Below are positions 55,772 through 63,974 of a DNA stretch of 64,000 nucleotides, in pieces. The notes below the pieces were generated by a model. That model was not told the DNA's origin, made no database searches, and worked only from the letters and a program-made list of their open reading frames with translations. The position numbers and the translations under genes were made by a program. Every line of letters begins with the position of its first letter. The first letter of the stretch is position 1. The DNA comes from Blastomonas sp. AAP53 (GTDB taxonomy: Bacteria; Pseudomonadota; Alphaproteobacteria; Sphingomonadales; Sphingomonadaceae): NCBI RefSeq assembly GCF_000331245.1, contig NZ_ANFZ01000019.1:1-64000 (forward strand), written 5' to 3'.

Positions 55772-56088
55772 CGGCCCTGCAGGATCTGGCGAAGCAAGGT
55801 CTTGAGCGCCGGCGTCAGCGCGACCAGCCCCGCTTGCGCCAACGCCTCGGCGAAAGACCCACGGTCCAGCGGGCAGCTCTCCTCAACGCGGCAGTGCCAC
55901 AGCAGCGCCACCAGCTCGGCCAGCCCCAAGCGGCCCGCCGCTGCACGCTCGACCAGATCGAACAGCGGCCCGATCTCCTGCTCTGCCGCCACCAGCGCGG
56001 CAAAGGCCGGACGCAGCACGATGTCATGCCCGCCCAGCTGCAGCAGCGCCTCGCCCCGCACCGGATTGGCGGACGGCCCGCCGCTCAC
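55768..56088 (-). CDS. GTA gp10-like tail assembly chaperone (GTA_gp10 family)
   Basis: A 106-residue protein. NPVRGEALLQLGGHDIVLRPAFAALVAAEQEIGPLFDLV is the start expected of the GTA gp10/TAC_11 family, which acts as a tail assembly chaperone. Translation starts at a GTG that overlaps the tail-tube stop (GTGA). The order tube - gp10 - TAC_6 - tape measure is that of the R. capsulatus cluster. Confidence 0.9.
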   Translation of the reverse strand: MSGGPSANPVRGEALLQLGGHDIVLRPAFAALVAAEQEIGPLFDLVERAAAGRLGLAELVALLWHCRVEESCPLDRGSFAEALAQAGLVALTPALKTLLRQILQGR

Positions 56089-56492
56089 AGGCTGGTCACC
56101 GCGCCGGAGCTTTCCAGCGCCAGCGTGTAGTTGCGCTCGCCATTGAAATCGCCGGCATATTCCAGCCGCGCGACCAGAAAGCGCCCGCGCATCCGCGCCC
56201 CGCTTTCAAAGCTCAGCTCATAATCGTCGAGCGTGCCGTTCATGGCATGCACGCGGATCGCGCTTTCGGCGTCCGATCCCAGGAACAGCCCGGCGGCGGA
56301 GACAGAAACCGAGCGCACGCCTGCGCCCGACAGCAGTTCGCGCCAGCCGCCACTGCCCTTGTGCGTGATCACCACCGGCTCGCCATTGATCGCCATCTGC
56401 GTCGTACGCAGCCCGGCGACGGTGCGATAAGTCACCGGGCTGGCTCCATCGCTGATCTTGAGCAGGAAGGCGCTGCCTTTTTCTGCGGTCAT
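56085..56492 (-). CDS. GTA gp9-like major tail tube protein
   Basis: A 135-residue tail tube protein. GSAFLLKISDGASPVTYRTVAGLRTTQMAINGEPVVITHKGSGGWRELL is the family start, followed by a beta-rich body including FLVARLEYAGDFNGERNYTLALESSG. It polymerises into the tail tube. It begins 15 bases after the gp8-like stop. Confidence 0.92.
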   Translation of the reverse strand: MTAEKGSAFLLKISDGASPVTYRTVAGLRTTQMAINGEPVVITHKGSGGWRELLSGAGVRSVSVSAAGLFLGSDAESAIRVHAMNGTLDDYELSFESGARMRGRFLVARLEYAGDFNGERNYTLALESSGAVTSL

Positions 56493-56507
56493 TCGATTAT
56501 CCTTTCA

Positions 56508-56900
56508 TCACAGGGAGAGAAGGCGCGCCCGGTAGTCGAGCGTGACGATCCACAGGTCGCCGTTGCGCAGCGTCCGGCTGCGCAATGGCGAGAGGCTGAC
56601 CAGCCGGTAGCCGGTGCCGGTGCGCGGCGTGGCCAACACTCGCGCTTCGAGCGCGGCGGCAATCGCGGAGACCGGCACGGCGTCGTCCGATCCGTCGCGA
56701 ATGGTGAACGCGAGCCGTGCTTCGCGCCCGGGCCTGTCCTTGGTGCTCCAGTCGGTTGCCAGCACATCATCCAGCAGCACATAAGGCGCCACGATCCGGG
56801 CCGGGCTGCGGTGGAACACGCCGTTCACCTGCGCCATCAGCGCCGCATCGCCCGCCAGCCAATCGATGACGGCCAGCGCAAAATCCTGTTCCAGGCTCAT
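56508..56900 (-). CDS. GTA gp8-like tail terminator (DUF3168)
   Basis: A 130-residue DUF3168 protein: EQDFALAVIDWLAGDAALMAQVNGVFHRSP, PYVLLDDVLATDWSTKD and the C-terminal GYRLVSLSPLRSRTLRNGDLWIVTLDYRARL fit the family. It caps the tail tube at the head side. The ATG at 56900 overlaps the upstream stop (ATGA); the frame extends upstream only as an artefact. Confidence 0.9.
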   Translation of the reverse strand: MSLEQDFALAVIDWLAGDAALMAQVNGVFHRSPARIVAPYVLLDDVLATDWSTKDRPGREARLAFTIRDGSDDAVPVSAIAAALEARVLATPRTGTGYRLVSLSPLRSRTLRNGDLWIVTLDYRARLLSL

Positions 56901-57118
56901 CGCAGCAACCTCCCCAGCCAGCGCAAAGCTGCATCGGTGAGCCAGCGGCGGCGCAACCCGCGTCCCCAAAGGTGCACGCGCCCACGATCGACGATGATGC
57001 GGATATCGGGCAGGATCACGCCGATCTCGTCACCCAGCCGTGTCGCCACGCGCTCAGCCCGGCGCGCGCCGATCCGCTCCGCCTGACGCAGCAGCACCGA
57101 TCCGAAGCGCCCGATCAC
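56897..57118 (-). CDS. Small basic protein at the gp7 (head-tail joining) position
   Basis: About 73 residues from the GTG at 57118, which overlaps the gp6-like stop (GTGA); further GTG codons at 57136 and 57145 are possible. The protein is arginine-rich, with DEIGVILPDIRIIVDRGRVHLWG in the middle. In GTA clusters this position encodes a head-tail stopper of about 110 residues; this product is much shorter and not clearly homologous. It may be a reduced form or another small connector component. Confidence 0.7.
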   Translation of the reverse strand: MIGRFGSVLLRQAERIGARRAERVATRLGDEIGVILPDIRIIVDRGRVHLWGRGLRRRWLTDAALRWLGRLLR

Positions 57119-57654
57119 AGCCGTACCACGCGCCACGGCCGCCACAGTGCGCTGATCATCGCGGGCGGCGCAGCATCGCCTGTATCGCGTGCCAGATGGA
57201 CATGCGCCGCGAGACGGATGATCCCCTGCCGCAACGGCTCGGGCAGATCGCCCCAGTGCGCCGCAAGCCCTGCGTCATAACGCACCTCAATGCGGCTGGC
57301 AGAGCCGGGACGCAGCACACGCACCCGGCCGCTACCATCGGCTGAAATGTCGATGGCAAAGGCATCGCTCGCCAGCGCGAACCGCTCGCCAGCAGCATTG
57401 ATGCCGCTGACCGACGTGATCGCATGGACCGGGCGGGCGCCCAGCCGCTGCCAAGCGCGTGCCACCGGCAAGGTCTCGCGATATTCACGCACCAGCAGCG
57501 ACTGGCCGATGAACTGTTCGCACAGGCCAGCCGCGCTGCGCAGATGCCCGGTCAGAACCGCGTCATCGCCATCGCGGGTGACATTCAGGAACGCCTTGGC
57601 CTCCGCGAGTGCCAGGGGTGCGATGGCAGCGGGTTCGCTGGTGATGCCTCCCAT
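57115..57654 (-). CDS. GTA gp6-like head-tail connector
   Basis: A 179-residue connector. LALAEAKAFLNVTRDGDDAVLTGHLRSAAGLCEQFIGQSLLVREY is the Phage_connect_1/gp6-type helical start, followed by beta strands and a C-terminal helical part ending LWRPWRVVRL. It forms the ring under the portal. Its ATG shares one base with the stop of the adaptor gene upstream (TGATG). Confidence 0.9.
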   Translation of the reverse strand: MGGITSEPAAIAPLALAEAKAFLNVTRDGDDAVLTGHLRSAAGLCEQFIGQSLLVREYRETLPVARAWQRLGARPVHAITSVSGINAAGERFALASDAFAIDISADGSGRVRVLRPGSASRIEVRYDAGLAAHWGDLPEPLRQGIIRLAAHVHLARDTGDAAPPAMISALWRPWRVVRL

Positions 57655-57935
57655 CAGCGTTGCTCCACCCGGACGGCAACCGACCGTTCGTCGATCTCGC
57701 CATTAGTGAGCGTGACCCGGTTGGTTAGCGCATAGCTGGCCCCGGCGCGCCCGCCCGTCAGCGTGACCACCGCGCTCAGACCATCATGGCCCGACGCGGC
57801 GATTGCCATTCCGCCCTCGTGCTGCGGCGTGACCTGCCACTGGCTGGCGGCGATCAGGTTCGCGCCCAGATAGGCGGCGCCCCAATCGACACGATAATCG
57901 ATCCGGCTGTCCGGATCCTTGACGAACAGGCTCAT
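57654..57935 (-). CDS. Phage fibre-tail adaptor protein (Gp77-like)
   Basis: A 93-residue beta-sandwich-like protein. KDPDSRIDYRVDWGAAYLGANLIAASQW and GGRAGASYALTNRVTLTNGEIDERSVAVRV match the pattern of phage adaptor proteins that join fibres to the virion. A fibre gene lies just upstream, which supports the role. Such a gene is not part of the R. capsulatus GTA head region as I know it. Confidence 0.8.
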   Translation of the reverse strand: MSLFVKDPDSRIDYRVDWGAAYLGANLIAASQWQVTPQHEGGMAIAASGHDGLSAVVTLTGGRAGASYALTNRVTLTNGEIDERSVAVRVEQR

Positions 57936-57975
57936 CGGCTGCTCCTTCTGATTGGCGGGGTTTCGCGCGGGCCGG

Positions 57976-58134
57976 TCAGGGACGGCGCGGTGTCATGCTA
58001 TGGGTTCTGGTGGCGGTGACCGCGAGGTGCTGAGGTCGAACCGTCTGTGACAAGGGCCCCAGCGCCATTGTCGCCCCCGGACGGATCGCAACACTGGCGA
58101 TCGCGGCCGCGCCGATCGCGTCACGCCCCGGCAT
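57976..58134 (-). CDS. Small ORF (52 codons) between fibre and adaptor genes
   Basis: The ATG at 58134 lies 14 bases inside the end of the fibre gene, and the frame stays open to a TGA at 57976, filling the otherwise empty space before the adaptor gene. The product starts MPGRDAIGAAAIASVAIRPG and is Ala/Thr-rich with a basic end (MTPRRP). The first half looks like a short helix common in small phage proteins. No family is recognised, and no strong ribosome-binding site is seen, so it may be coupled to translation of the fibre gene. Confidence 0.5.
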   Translation of the reverse strand: MPGRDAIGAAAIASVAIRPGATMALGPLSQTVRPQHLAVTATRTHSMTPRRP

Positions 58135-59386
58135 CGGGCACCGCGGCTATCATCGCTGAAAGTTCGGCCACCTGCTGCGCGAGCACGTTGATCAGGAACA
58201 GCGCGAGCTGATCGGAACGGATGCCGAACCGGTCATGCGCGCCGTCGTCGTCTTCTTCCCATACGTCGTGGCAGCACCAACCATAGCGCCGCCAGTCGAG
58301 TCCGTGCGCGGTCAGGATATCGAAGGCGTTCTGCGCGCGGACACCATGATGCAGGCGTGCGTTCTCCGGCCCCTTGGCATCGCGCGCGGCCAACCACTGA
58401 AATAGCCCGAGCTCCGCCATGATGGCACGCCCCGCCGCGATCTCACTGGCATCAAGCCCGCCGATCCAGTGCTTGTCGCGCGCATCGCTGGTGTGGATCG
58501 CGCCATCGGTGGCATAGAGCTGGGTCCAGCGGCGGTCAGCGCGCCCCAGCGACATCGCTGAATCGACTGCCGCGTGCATCACGTCCTGCCGAATGTCGAG
58601 CGTTGCGATCAGGTTGCTTGGGCCCATGCCGACATGAAGGCTGTACCCGAAATCAGAGGTCCACAGCCCTGCGGTTGCCAGGCTATCCTTCAGCAACAGG
58701 CCGCCGCCGTAGGGCCCGCCGACCATCACTGCGCCATCGAGATTGGCGTTCGGGTTGAAGCCGCTGGACACGACATGCAGCGCACCCAGCGGCGATGACG
58801 TGCCTATGCCCATGCGTCCATCGGCGGCAATGCGCGCTCGCTCGGTTCCCCCCGTGCTGATGGCGAGGCAGTCCGCTGCGGGCAAAAAGGCACCGGTATT
58901 GGTATCGGCGGCAAAGGCCAAAGCCGGGCTGGCTGCACTGCCCGGCTCCAGCGCAAGGCTGGCATGGCCGTGGCCGGCCGCCGCATAATGACCCGCTGGC
59001 TGCTTGGCATCCAGCGCGGACTGCAGCCCCGTTACATCGGCGATGGCGTGATCATGACCTGCGCGATCTTCGCGCGCGGCAAACCATTGCGCCGCGACCG
59101 TCAGCGTGACGATCTTGAGGCCGGGCGAAAAATCCACCAGCGCATCGCCATGAGACGACACCAGCACGGTGCGGTTGGCGAGCGCACCGCCGATGATCTC
59201 GCCTTCGCCAACCTCCCATTCGTGCTCATGGGTGACCCCGGCAATGCTGTAGTGAAAGCGCGCGCCCGAAGGCACCGCGTCGGCAAAGCTGCGATGGCCG
59301 GGCACTGCGCCTGCCAGCGCCAGCGACGATGACCCGGTGGCGGTGGTCGATTCGCGCACCAGATCGGCGAAGAAGAGTTGGGGCAT
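58121..59386 (-). CDS. Tail-fibre protein with C-terminal S74 (endosialidase-type) self-cleaving chaperone domain
   Basis: A 421-residue fibre. The N-terminal 100 residues (MPQLFFADLVRESTTATGSS, HEWEVGEGEIIG, NRTVLVSSHGDALVDFSPG) match the attachment domain of sphingomonad/rhizobial phage fibres. A middle repeat-like region follows (HDHAIADVTGLQSALDAK, then ADTNTGAFLPAAD). The last 122 residues are a peptidase S74 chaperone beginning TSDARDKHWIGGL, with the cleavage serine at about 300, and ending RFGIRSDQLALFLINVLAQQVAELS. The domain trimerises the fibre and then cuts itself off. It lies between the capsid and connector genes, which is not the usual GTA layout. The ATG at 59386 starts the conserved N-terminus. 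Confidence 0.85.
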   Translation of the reverse strand: MPQLFFADLVRESTTATGSSSLALAGAVPGHRSFADAVPSGARFHYSIAGVTHEHEWEVGEGEIIGGALANRTVLVSSHGDALVDFSPGLKIVTLTVAAQWFAAREDRAGHDHAIADVTGLQSALDAKQPAGHYAAAGHGHASLALEPGSAASPALAFAADTNTGAFLPAADCLAISTGGTERARIAADGRMGIGTSSPLGALHVVSSGFNPNANLDGAVMVGGPYGGGLLLKDSLATAGLWTSDFGYSLHVGMGPSNLIATLDIRQDVMHAAVDSAMSLGRADRRWTQLYATDGAIHTSDARDKHWIGGLDASEIAAGRAIMAELGLFQWLAARDAKGPENARLHHGVRAQNAFDILTAHGLDWRRYGWCCHDVWEEDDDGAHDRFGIRSDQLALFLINVLAQQVAELSAMIAAVPDAGA

Positions 59387-59429
59387 GGCGGGCCTTTCCT
59401 GGCTGAACACGGCAGCGGGGATAACGTGG

Positions 59430-59462
59430 ATGCCCGCGCGGCGGGGAGGACCGCGCGGGCAT
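59430..59462. repeat. 12-bp perfect hairpin between capsid and fibre genes
   Basis: ATGCCCGCGCGG (59430-59441) and CCGCGCGGGCAT (59451-59462) are exact reverse complements around a 9-base loop, in the 124-base gap after the capsid stop. No T-run follows on either strand. A barrier of this strength could stabilise the 3' end of capsid mRNA or cause partial termination before the fibre gene. Confidence 0.6.
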
Positions 59463-59510
59463 TTGCGCGGCACCGCTTGCAGGGCACCGGCAACGGAAGA
59501 AATCGCGCGG

Positions 59511-60716
59511 TCAGCTTGCGGCGAACTTCATCAGCTTGATCGCCTGCGCGTTCATCACCTGCCCGCCGATCCGCTTGGTCGCGTAAAAATGCACGAACGG
59601 CTTGTTGGTGAACGGATCGCGCAGGATCGTCGTCGCGGTGCGTTCGGCGATGAGGTACCCCGCGCGGAAGTTGCCGAATGCGATCGACAGGCTGTTGGCG
59701 GCGATATCGGGCATGTCCTCGGCCTCGACCACCGGATAGCCGAGCAGCGTGGCGGGCTGGCCTGCCGCCAGCGAGGGCTGCCACAGGAACGCACCATCAT
59801 CGCTCTTCATCTTGCGGATGCGCGCCAGCGTCGACGAGTTCATCACGAAGCTCGCGCCCTGGCGATAGGCGGGGCGCAGCGCGTGGACCAGATCGACCAG
59901 CCGGTCCTCGGGCGCGCTGCTGGCAAAATTGCCGTCCGCACCCGATGCAACATATTGCAACACGCCGAACGCACGCGCGGCATCGTCCTGCGTCGTCGGC
60001 GTGCCGTTCAGGAATCCGCGCGGCTGGTTGGCGCCGGTACCAGTGATGAACGCCGCCCCCTCGGCGCGGGCGAACTCTTCGGCGATTTCGCCCGCCAGCC
60101 AGCTTTCGACATCGAAGGCGGCATCGTCGAGCATCGCCTGGCTCGCCGCCGGATTGGCATAGAGCTCGCCGCTGGGCGGGGCGATCTCGGCAAAGGCCGG
60201 CGTATCGGTCTCGGGCCGCGCAGCCGTCTCGCTGACCCAGCCCGAGGGCGTGCCGCCGGTGGTGACGAGCTTGCGATATCCCGCCGTACCGGTCTGCACG
60301 ACCTGCGCGATAGCACGGATCGGTGAAATGTCGGTCAGCATCCGGGCGATCATCGCGTCGATCTCGCGCGGAACGGCATAGCCGCCATCGGGGCCGGTGG
60401 TGGCGGCAAAGCTCTTCACCCCGGTTTCCAGGCCGCGCCGCAGATACTGATCGACGAAGCTCTTGGTCTCGGGCGCCTTGGCATCACCGCCGCCCAGCGA
60501 GGGCCGCGCGCCGGTGCGGGCCAGCCGCTCGATCCGTTCGCGCATCGTCGCGCTTTCGGTGCGGATCACATCGACCTCGCCCTTCACGCCATCAAGACCG
60601 GTTTCGAGCGCAGCGATGCGCTCTTCATGCTCTTGCGCCTGCAGGATCGCATCGAACGATGCTTCCAGCGGATCGGCATCGGCCTTCAGTTCGATCGGGT
60701 TGGGGGGCATTTCCAT
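59511..60716 (-). CDS. HK97-fold major capsid protein (GTA gp5-like)
   Basis: A 401-residue capsid precursor. Residues 1-95 form a coiled-coil scaffolding (delta) domain (LEASFDAILQAQEHEERIAALE, MRERIERL), followed by the mature protein starting near KSFVDQYLRRGLE and containing GGYAVPREIDAMI, GWVSETAARPETD, MNSSTLARIRKMK and the C-terminal RIGGQVMNAQAIKLMKF. The ATG at 60716 follows a GGAAGGA ribosome-binding site. The gene is insulated by an intrinsic terminator upstream and a strong hairpin downstream, suggesting its own expression level. Confidence 0.94.
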   Translation of the reverse strand: MEMPPNPIELKADADPLEASFDAILQAQEHEERIAALETGLDGVKGEVDVIRTESATMRERIERLARTGARPSLGGGDAKAPETKSFVDQYLRRGLETGVKSFAATTGPDGGYAVPREIDAMIARMLTDISPIRAIAQVVQTGTAGYRKLVTTGGTPSGWVSETAARPETDTPAFAEIAPPSGELYANPAASQAMLDDAAFDVESWLAGEIAEEFARAEGAAFITGTGANQPRGFLNGTPTTQDDAARAFGVLQYVASGADGNFASSAPEDRLVDLVHALRPAYRQGASFVMNSSTLARIRKMKSDDGAFLWQPSLAAGQPATLLGYPVVEAEDMPDIAANSLSIAFGNFRAGYLIAERTATTILRDPFTNKPFVHFYATKRIGGQVMNAQAIKLMKFAAS

Positions 60717-60770
60717 ATCTTCATCCTTCCATTCAGGGATCACACGGGGACCAGTCCCGGATTTGGGCAC

Positions 60771-60793
60771 AAAAAGCCCCGCCGGAGCGGGGT
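60771..60793 (-). terminator. Intrinsic terminator between prohead protease and capsid genes
   Basis: On the minus strand a 6-7 bp GC stem (CCCCGC / GCGGGG) with a four-base TCCG loop is followed directly by five T residues. It lies 24 bases after the protease stop and 55 bases before the capsid start, inside an otherwise continuous operon. Confidence 0.75.
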
Positions 60794-60816
60794 GGAGAGA
60801 AACGGGGCTGGACGCT

Positions 60817-61203
60817 TCAGCGCAGCATGTGGACCTTGGCCCCCGGCATCATCGGCACGCTGACCAGGCTGACCTCGACCAGATCGAGATCGATCAGCTC
60901 GCGTGGGTGGCTGCCCATGGCCTTTCGGACGCGGTAGCCGAAGCTGAGGCCCATCACCGCGCCACTACGCAACGCCGCGAGCGCCTCGGTGGCACCATCA
61001 TCGAGCGCAGCGATGACACGCAGGCCGCGCCGGTCTTCGCTTGCATGTTCGATCCGTCCGATCAGCCTGTCCGGGCGGTGCTGCCACAGCAGCGGTAGAC
61101 CGCCGCCGCCCAGCGACCCGGTAAACGCCCCGCGCCGCACGATGTCACCGCCGCGATCGATCCGGTCGAACAGCGCGGCATAGCCTGCAAAGCGCACGCT
61201 CAC
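60817..61203 (-). CDS. HK97-family prohead protease (GTA gp4-like)
   Basis: A 128-residue serine protease that matures the capsid. RFAGYAALFDRIDRGGDIVRRGAF is the family start, the catalytic histidine is in LWQHRPDRLIGR (H42) and the serine in VMGLSFGY (S87), followed by LIDLDLVEVSLVSVPMMPGA. The GTG at 61203 overlaps the upstream stop (GTGA); the longer frame upstream reads out of frame through the preceding gene. A terminator follows the gene. Confidence 0.93.
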   Translation of the reverse strand: MSVRFAGYAALFDRIDRGGDIVRRGAFTGSLGGGGLPLLWQHRPDRLIGRIEHASEDRRGLRVIAALDDGATEALAALRSGAVMGLSFGYRVRKAMGSHPRELIDLDLVEVSLVSVPMMPGAKVHMLR

Positions 61204-61511
61204 TGGACGAGGTCGCCCACGCCCAGCTGGACCGCGAGCGCGGTCAGCACGATCGCCATGACCGCGCGGACGAATTTGTCGAAGGTCGCGCCCCAGACCC
61301 CGGCGCGCGCATCGCGCCACGTCTGCAACAGCTCGCGCAGCTGACGCAGATCTTCGCCCGCGCTCGCATCGGCCAGGCCGATCCGCGCCAATGCCCGCAC
61401 CGCGCCCAGATCGCCCGCTTCCTCGACCACCGCGCGCAGCGTGGCGAGGTCTGCGCCTTCTTCCGCCGCCTGCGCAAGCAGGCTGGCGAGCATGTCTTCG
61501 CTGTCCATCAT
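61200..61511 (-). CDS. Small membrane protein in the GTA head cluster (gp3.5 position, DUF6127-like)
   Basis: A 103-residue protein with an acidic helical N-terminus (MMDSEDMLASLLAQAAEEGADLATLR, LRQLRELLQTWRDA) and one hydrophobic helix near the C-terminus (FVRAVMAIVLTALAVQLGV). It resembles DUF6127 proteins found at this point in sphingomonad clusters; R. capsulatus GTA also has a small gene (3.5) between portal and protease. It overlaps both neighbours by four bases. Function unknown. Confidence 0.75.
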   Translation of the reverse strand: MMDSEDMLASLLAQAAEEGADLATLRAVVEEAGDLGAVRALARIGLADASAGEDLRQLRELLQTWRDARAGVWGATFDKFVRAVMAIVLTALAVQLGVGDLVQ

Positions 61512-62644
61512 GGCTTCGATATCCCCAGCATCGCCCGCTTTTCCTCAGGCGAAAGAAAGTCTGCCGCGCCAACCTGCGCCCACAGCCGCTCGCGATCCTC
61601 GGACAGCGCAGGCACCCGGTCCTGATCGATGGCGAGCGCGGCACCCGGCCACCAGTGATCGAGCCCTTGGGTCAGCGCAGCGGTGATCTTGTCCGCGAGC
61701 GGCAGCAGCGTCAGCCGCCACAAAGCGCGGTTGGCCTCGCGATAATTGGCGTAAGTATTGTCCCCCGGCAGGCCGAGCAGCATCGGCGGGACGCCAAAGG
61801 CCAGCGCGATCTCGCGTGCGGCGTTCGATTTCAGCGCGACAAAATCCATGTCGGCGGGCGACAGCGCCATGCTCTGCCAGCTCAGGCCGCCTTCGAGCAG
61901 CATCGGTCGCCCGGCGTTGGCATGGCCCGAAAAGCTCGCCTCCAGCTCGGCCTTCAACCGGTCGAACTGGTCGGGCGAGAGCACGCCTCCGGGCTCATCG
62001 GGGCGATAGACCAGAGCGCCCGACGGCCGCGCGGCATTGTCAAGCAAGGCCTGGTTCCAGCGGCTGGCGGCGTTGTGCACCGCCACCGCGCGCGCCGCCG
62101 CGCCCAGGCACCCCAGGCCATAATGGTCGTCGGTCGGGTGGAAGGCCTTGATATGGACGATTACCGGCGCACCGTCGCCCTCGCTCGCCGCGAGCCGCGT
62201 GGAGCTGTCGCCGACACGATAGACATAGGCGGCGGGCCAGCCGCGCGCGTCGGGCTCGATCGACACACGATCGGGGCGCAATGCGAAAAGCTCCGCCGGG
62301 CGGCCATCGGCATCGCGCAAGATCTGCACATAGCCGTTGCCGTGCAGCAGCAGATGCGCCGCCAACGTCTCGAGCAAACCCTGCCCCGCGCTGGTGGTCG
62401 CGACCAGTGCGGCGATCGCGGGATCGGAGCTGGCGAGCGGTGCGCCGCCCACGCCTTCGGCCACCAGCCGCACCGCGCGCTGCGCGATGGGGTTGTCGCA
62501 ATAACCTGCGCGCACCTGTTCGGGATAAGACAACGGCGGATCGGCCAGCATCACGCTCCACGGGCTGGTGTACGCGCGCGCCAAAGGCGGCCGTTCACCC
62601 CTCGCGCCTTTCAGCGCGAGTGCCAGGTCTTTCCAATATCCCAT
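61508..62644 (-). CDS. HK97-family phage portal protein (GTA gp3-like)
   Basis: A 378-residue portal. VRLVAEGVGGAPLAS, LLLHGNGYVQILRDADGRPAEL, YRPDEPGGVLSPDQFDRLK and FGVPPMLLGLPGDNTYANYREANRALWRLTLLPL are all typical portal segments. It forms the dodecameric DNA gate at the capsid vertex. Its ATG lies one base before the terminase stop and it overlaps the next gene by four bases. Confidence 0.94.
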   Translation of the reverse strand: MGYWKDLALALKGARGERPPLARAYTSPWSVMLADPPLSYPEQVRAGYCDNPIAQRAVRLVAEGVGGAPLASSDPAIAALVATTSAGQGLLETLAAHLLLHGNGYVQILRDADGRPAELFALRPDRVSIEPDARGWPAAYVYRVGDSSTRLAASEGDGAPVIVHIKAFHPTDDHYGLGCLGAAARAVAVHNAASRWNQALLDNAARPSGALVYRPDEPGGVLSPDQFDRLKAELEASFSGHANAGRPMLLEGGLSWQSMALSPADMDFVALKSNAAREIALAFGVPPMLLGLPGDNTYANYREANRALWRLTLLPLADKITAALTQGLDHWWPGAALAIDQDRVPALSEDRERLWAQVGAADFLSPEEKRAMLGISKP

Positions 62645-62645
62645 G

Positions 62646-63974
62646 TCAGTCCTCCAGCGATCGGATGCGCGGAGTGCCGCGCCGTCCCAGCATCAGTTCG
62701 GTCAGCGCCCAGACCAAAGCATCGGCGCGGTCGGGCGAGCGGCCGGGGCCCTGATAGTCGCCGCCCGCCATCAGGCCGCACATCTCGTCCTCCAGCCGGG
62801 CAAAGGTGCCGCAATGGATCACCCGGCCTGCCTCGTAGAGCGCCGCGATCGGCTCGGCCCGGACGGCCTTGCCACGGCTGGCGTGGACCAGCCGCACGGG
62901 CAGCGCGATGTTGGAAGCGCGCAGCACCGCGCCCACCATCTCGCCGCCCTGGTTGGCCTCGGCGATGATCCGGTCTGCGCCCCAGGCATCGGACGCCGCC
63001 GAAACCGCGCGCGCCCAGCCTTCGGGCGAGGCGCGCTCGACCGAGCAATCGGCGAGCACCGCGGCGCGGCCATCGGCCTGCAAGGCGCACACGATGATGC
63101 CGCACGCATCGCCCTGCGACCCCGCCGGGGGATCGACACCGATCACCACGCGCACGAAGCCTTCCGCGCTCCAGCGCACGCGGCAAGCCTCGATCAGGCT
63201 GCGGCTCCACAATGCGCCTTCGATATCGTCGAGCAGATCGCCATCGAGCTCCTGCCGGCCGAGCGCGGTTCCGCCATAATGCCGCTCCACCGCCGCCAGA
63301 AACGCGGGCGGCAGGTTGGCCCGGTTGGCGTGGCTGCTGCCCCGGCTGATCACGATACCATCATCGGCAAGCAGGTGGCGGACGAGGGGAACCGCGCGCG
63401 GGGTCGTCGTGGCCGTCACCTGCGGCAGCGCTCCCACCCGCAGGCCCAGTTGCAGATTGTCCCACGCCGCCATCGCGCGGCCCGAGGCATTGTCCCACTT
63501 GGCAATCTCGTCGCACCACGCATGGCTATGTTCGGGCCCGCGCAGACTTTCGGGCTCTGCTGCCGAAAACAAGGTCGCTTGCGCGCCGCCCGGCCAGCGC
63601 AGACGGCGCAGCGACGGTTCCCAGACCGGGCGCATCGCGTCGGGCGCGATGGCGAGCAGGCCGCTTGGCCCTTCCACCATCACGCTGCGCGCTTCTGCCA
63701 TGTTGGCCGCGACCAATGCGATCCGCGCATCGGGCATGCTCTCGCCGATACAACGCACCCATTCGGCCCCCGCCCGCGTCTTGCCGAAGCCACGCCCAGC
63801 CATGATCAGCCAGATCCGCCAATCGCCCGGCGGCGCCATCTGCTCGGGCCGCGCCCAGAACCTCCAGTGATGCACCAGCTCGCGCGCCGCCCCATCGGAC
63901 AGCCCATCGATGTAGCGCCGCATCGCCTTATCCGGCATCGCCGCCAGCCTTTCGGCCAGCGAGAGGCTGGTCAC
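62646..63974 (-). CDS. Phage terminase large subunit (GTA gp2-like)
   Basis: A 442-residue packaging motor. The ATPase has Walker A AGRGFGKTRAGAEW (about residue 58), Walker B HAWCDEIAKW and a coupling motif TTTPRAVPLVRHLL; the RNase H-like nuclease part has VIGVDPPAGSQGDACGIIV, ADRIIAEANQGGEMV and DRADALVWALTEL with its acidic residues. It packs DNA into heads; in GTAs it packages random host DNA. The start is a GTG that overlaps the stop of the preceding gene (GTGA). Confidence 0.95.
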   Translation of the reverse strand: MTSLSLAERLAAMPDKAMRRYIDGLSDGAARELVHHWRFWARPEQMAPPGDWRIWLIMAGRGFGKTRAGAEWVRCIGESMPDARIALVAANMAEARSVMVEGPSGLLAIAPDAMRPVWEPSLRRLRWPGGAQATLFSAAEPESLRGPEHSHAWCDEIAKWDNASGRAMAAWDNLQLGLRVGALPQVTATTTPRAVPLVRHLLADDGIVISRGSSHANRANLPPAFLAAVERHYGGTALGRQELDGDLLDDIEGALWSRSLIEACRVRWSAEGFVRVVIGVDPPAGSQGDACGIIVCALQADGRAAVLADCSVERASPEGWARAVSAASDAWGADRIIAEANQGGEMVGAVLRASNIALPVRLVHASRGKAVRAEPIAALYEAGRVIHCGTFARLEDEMCGLMAGGDYQGPGRSPDRADALVWALTELMLGRRGTPRIRSLED

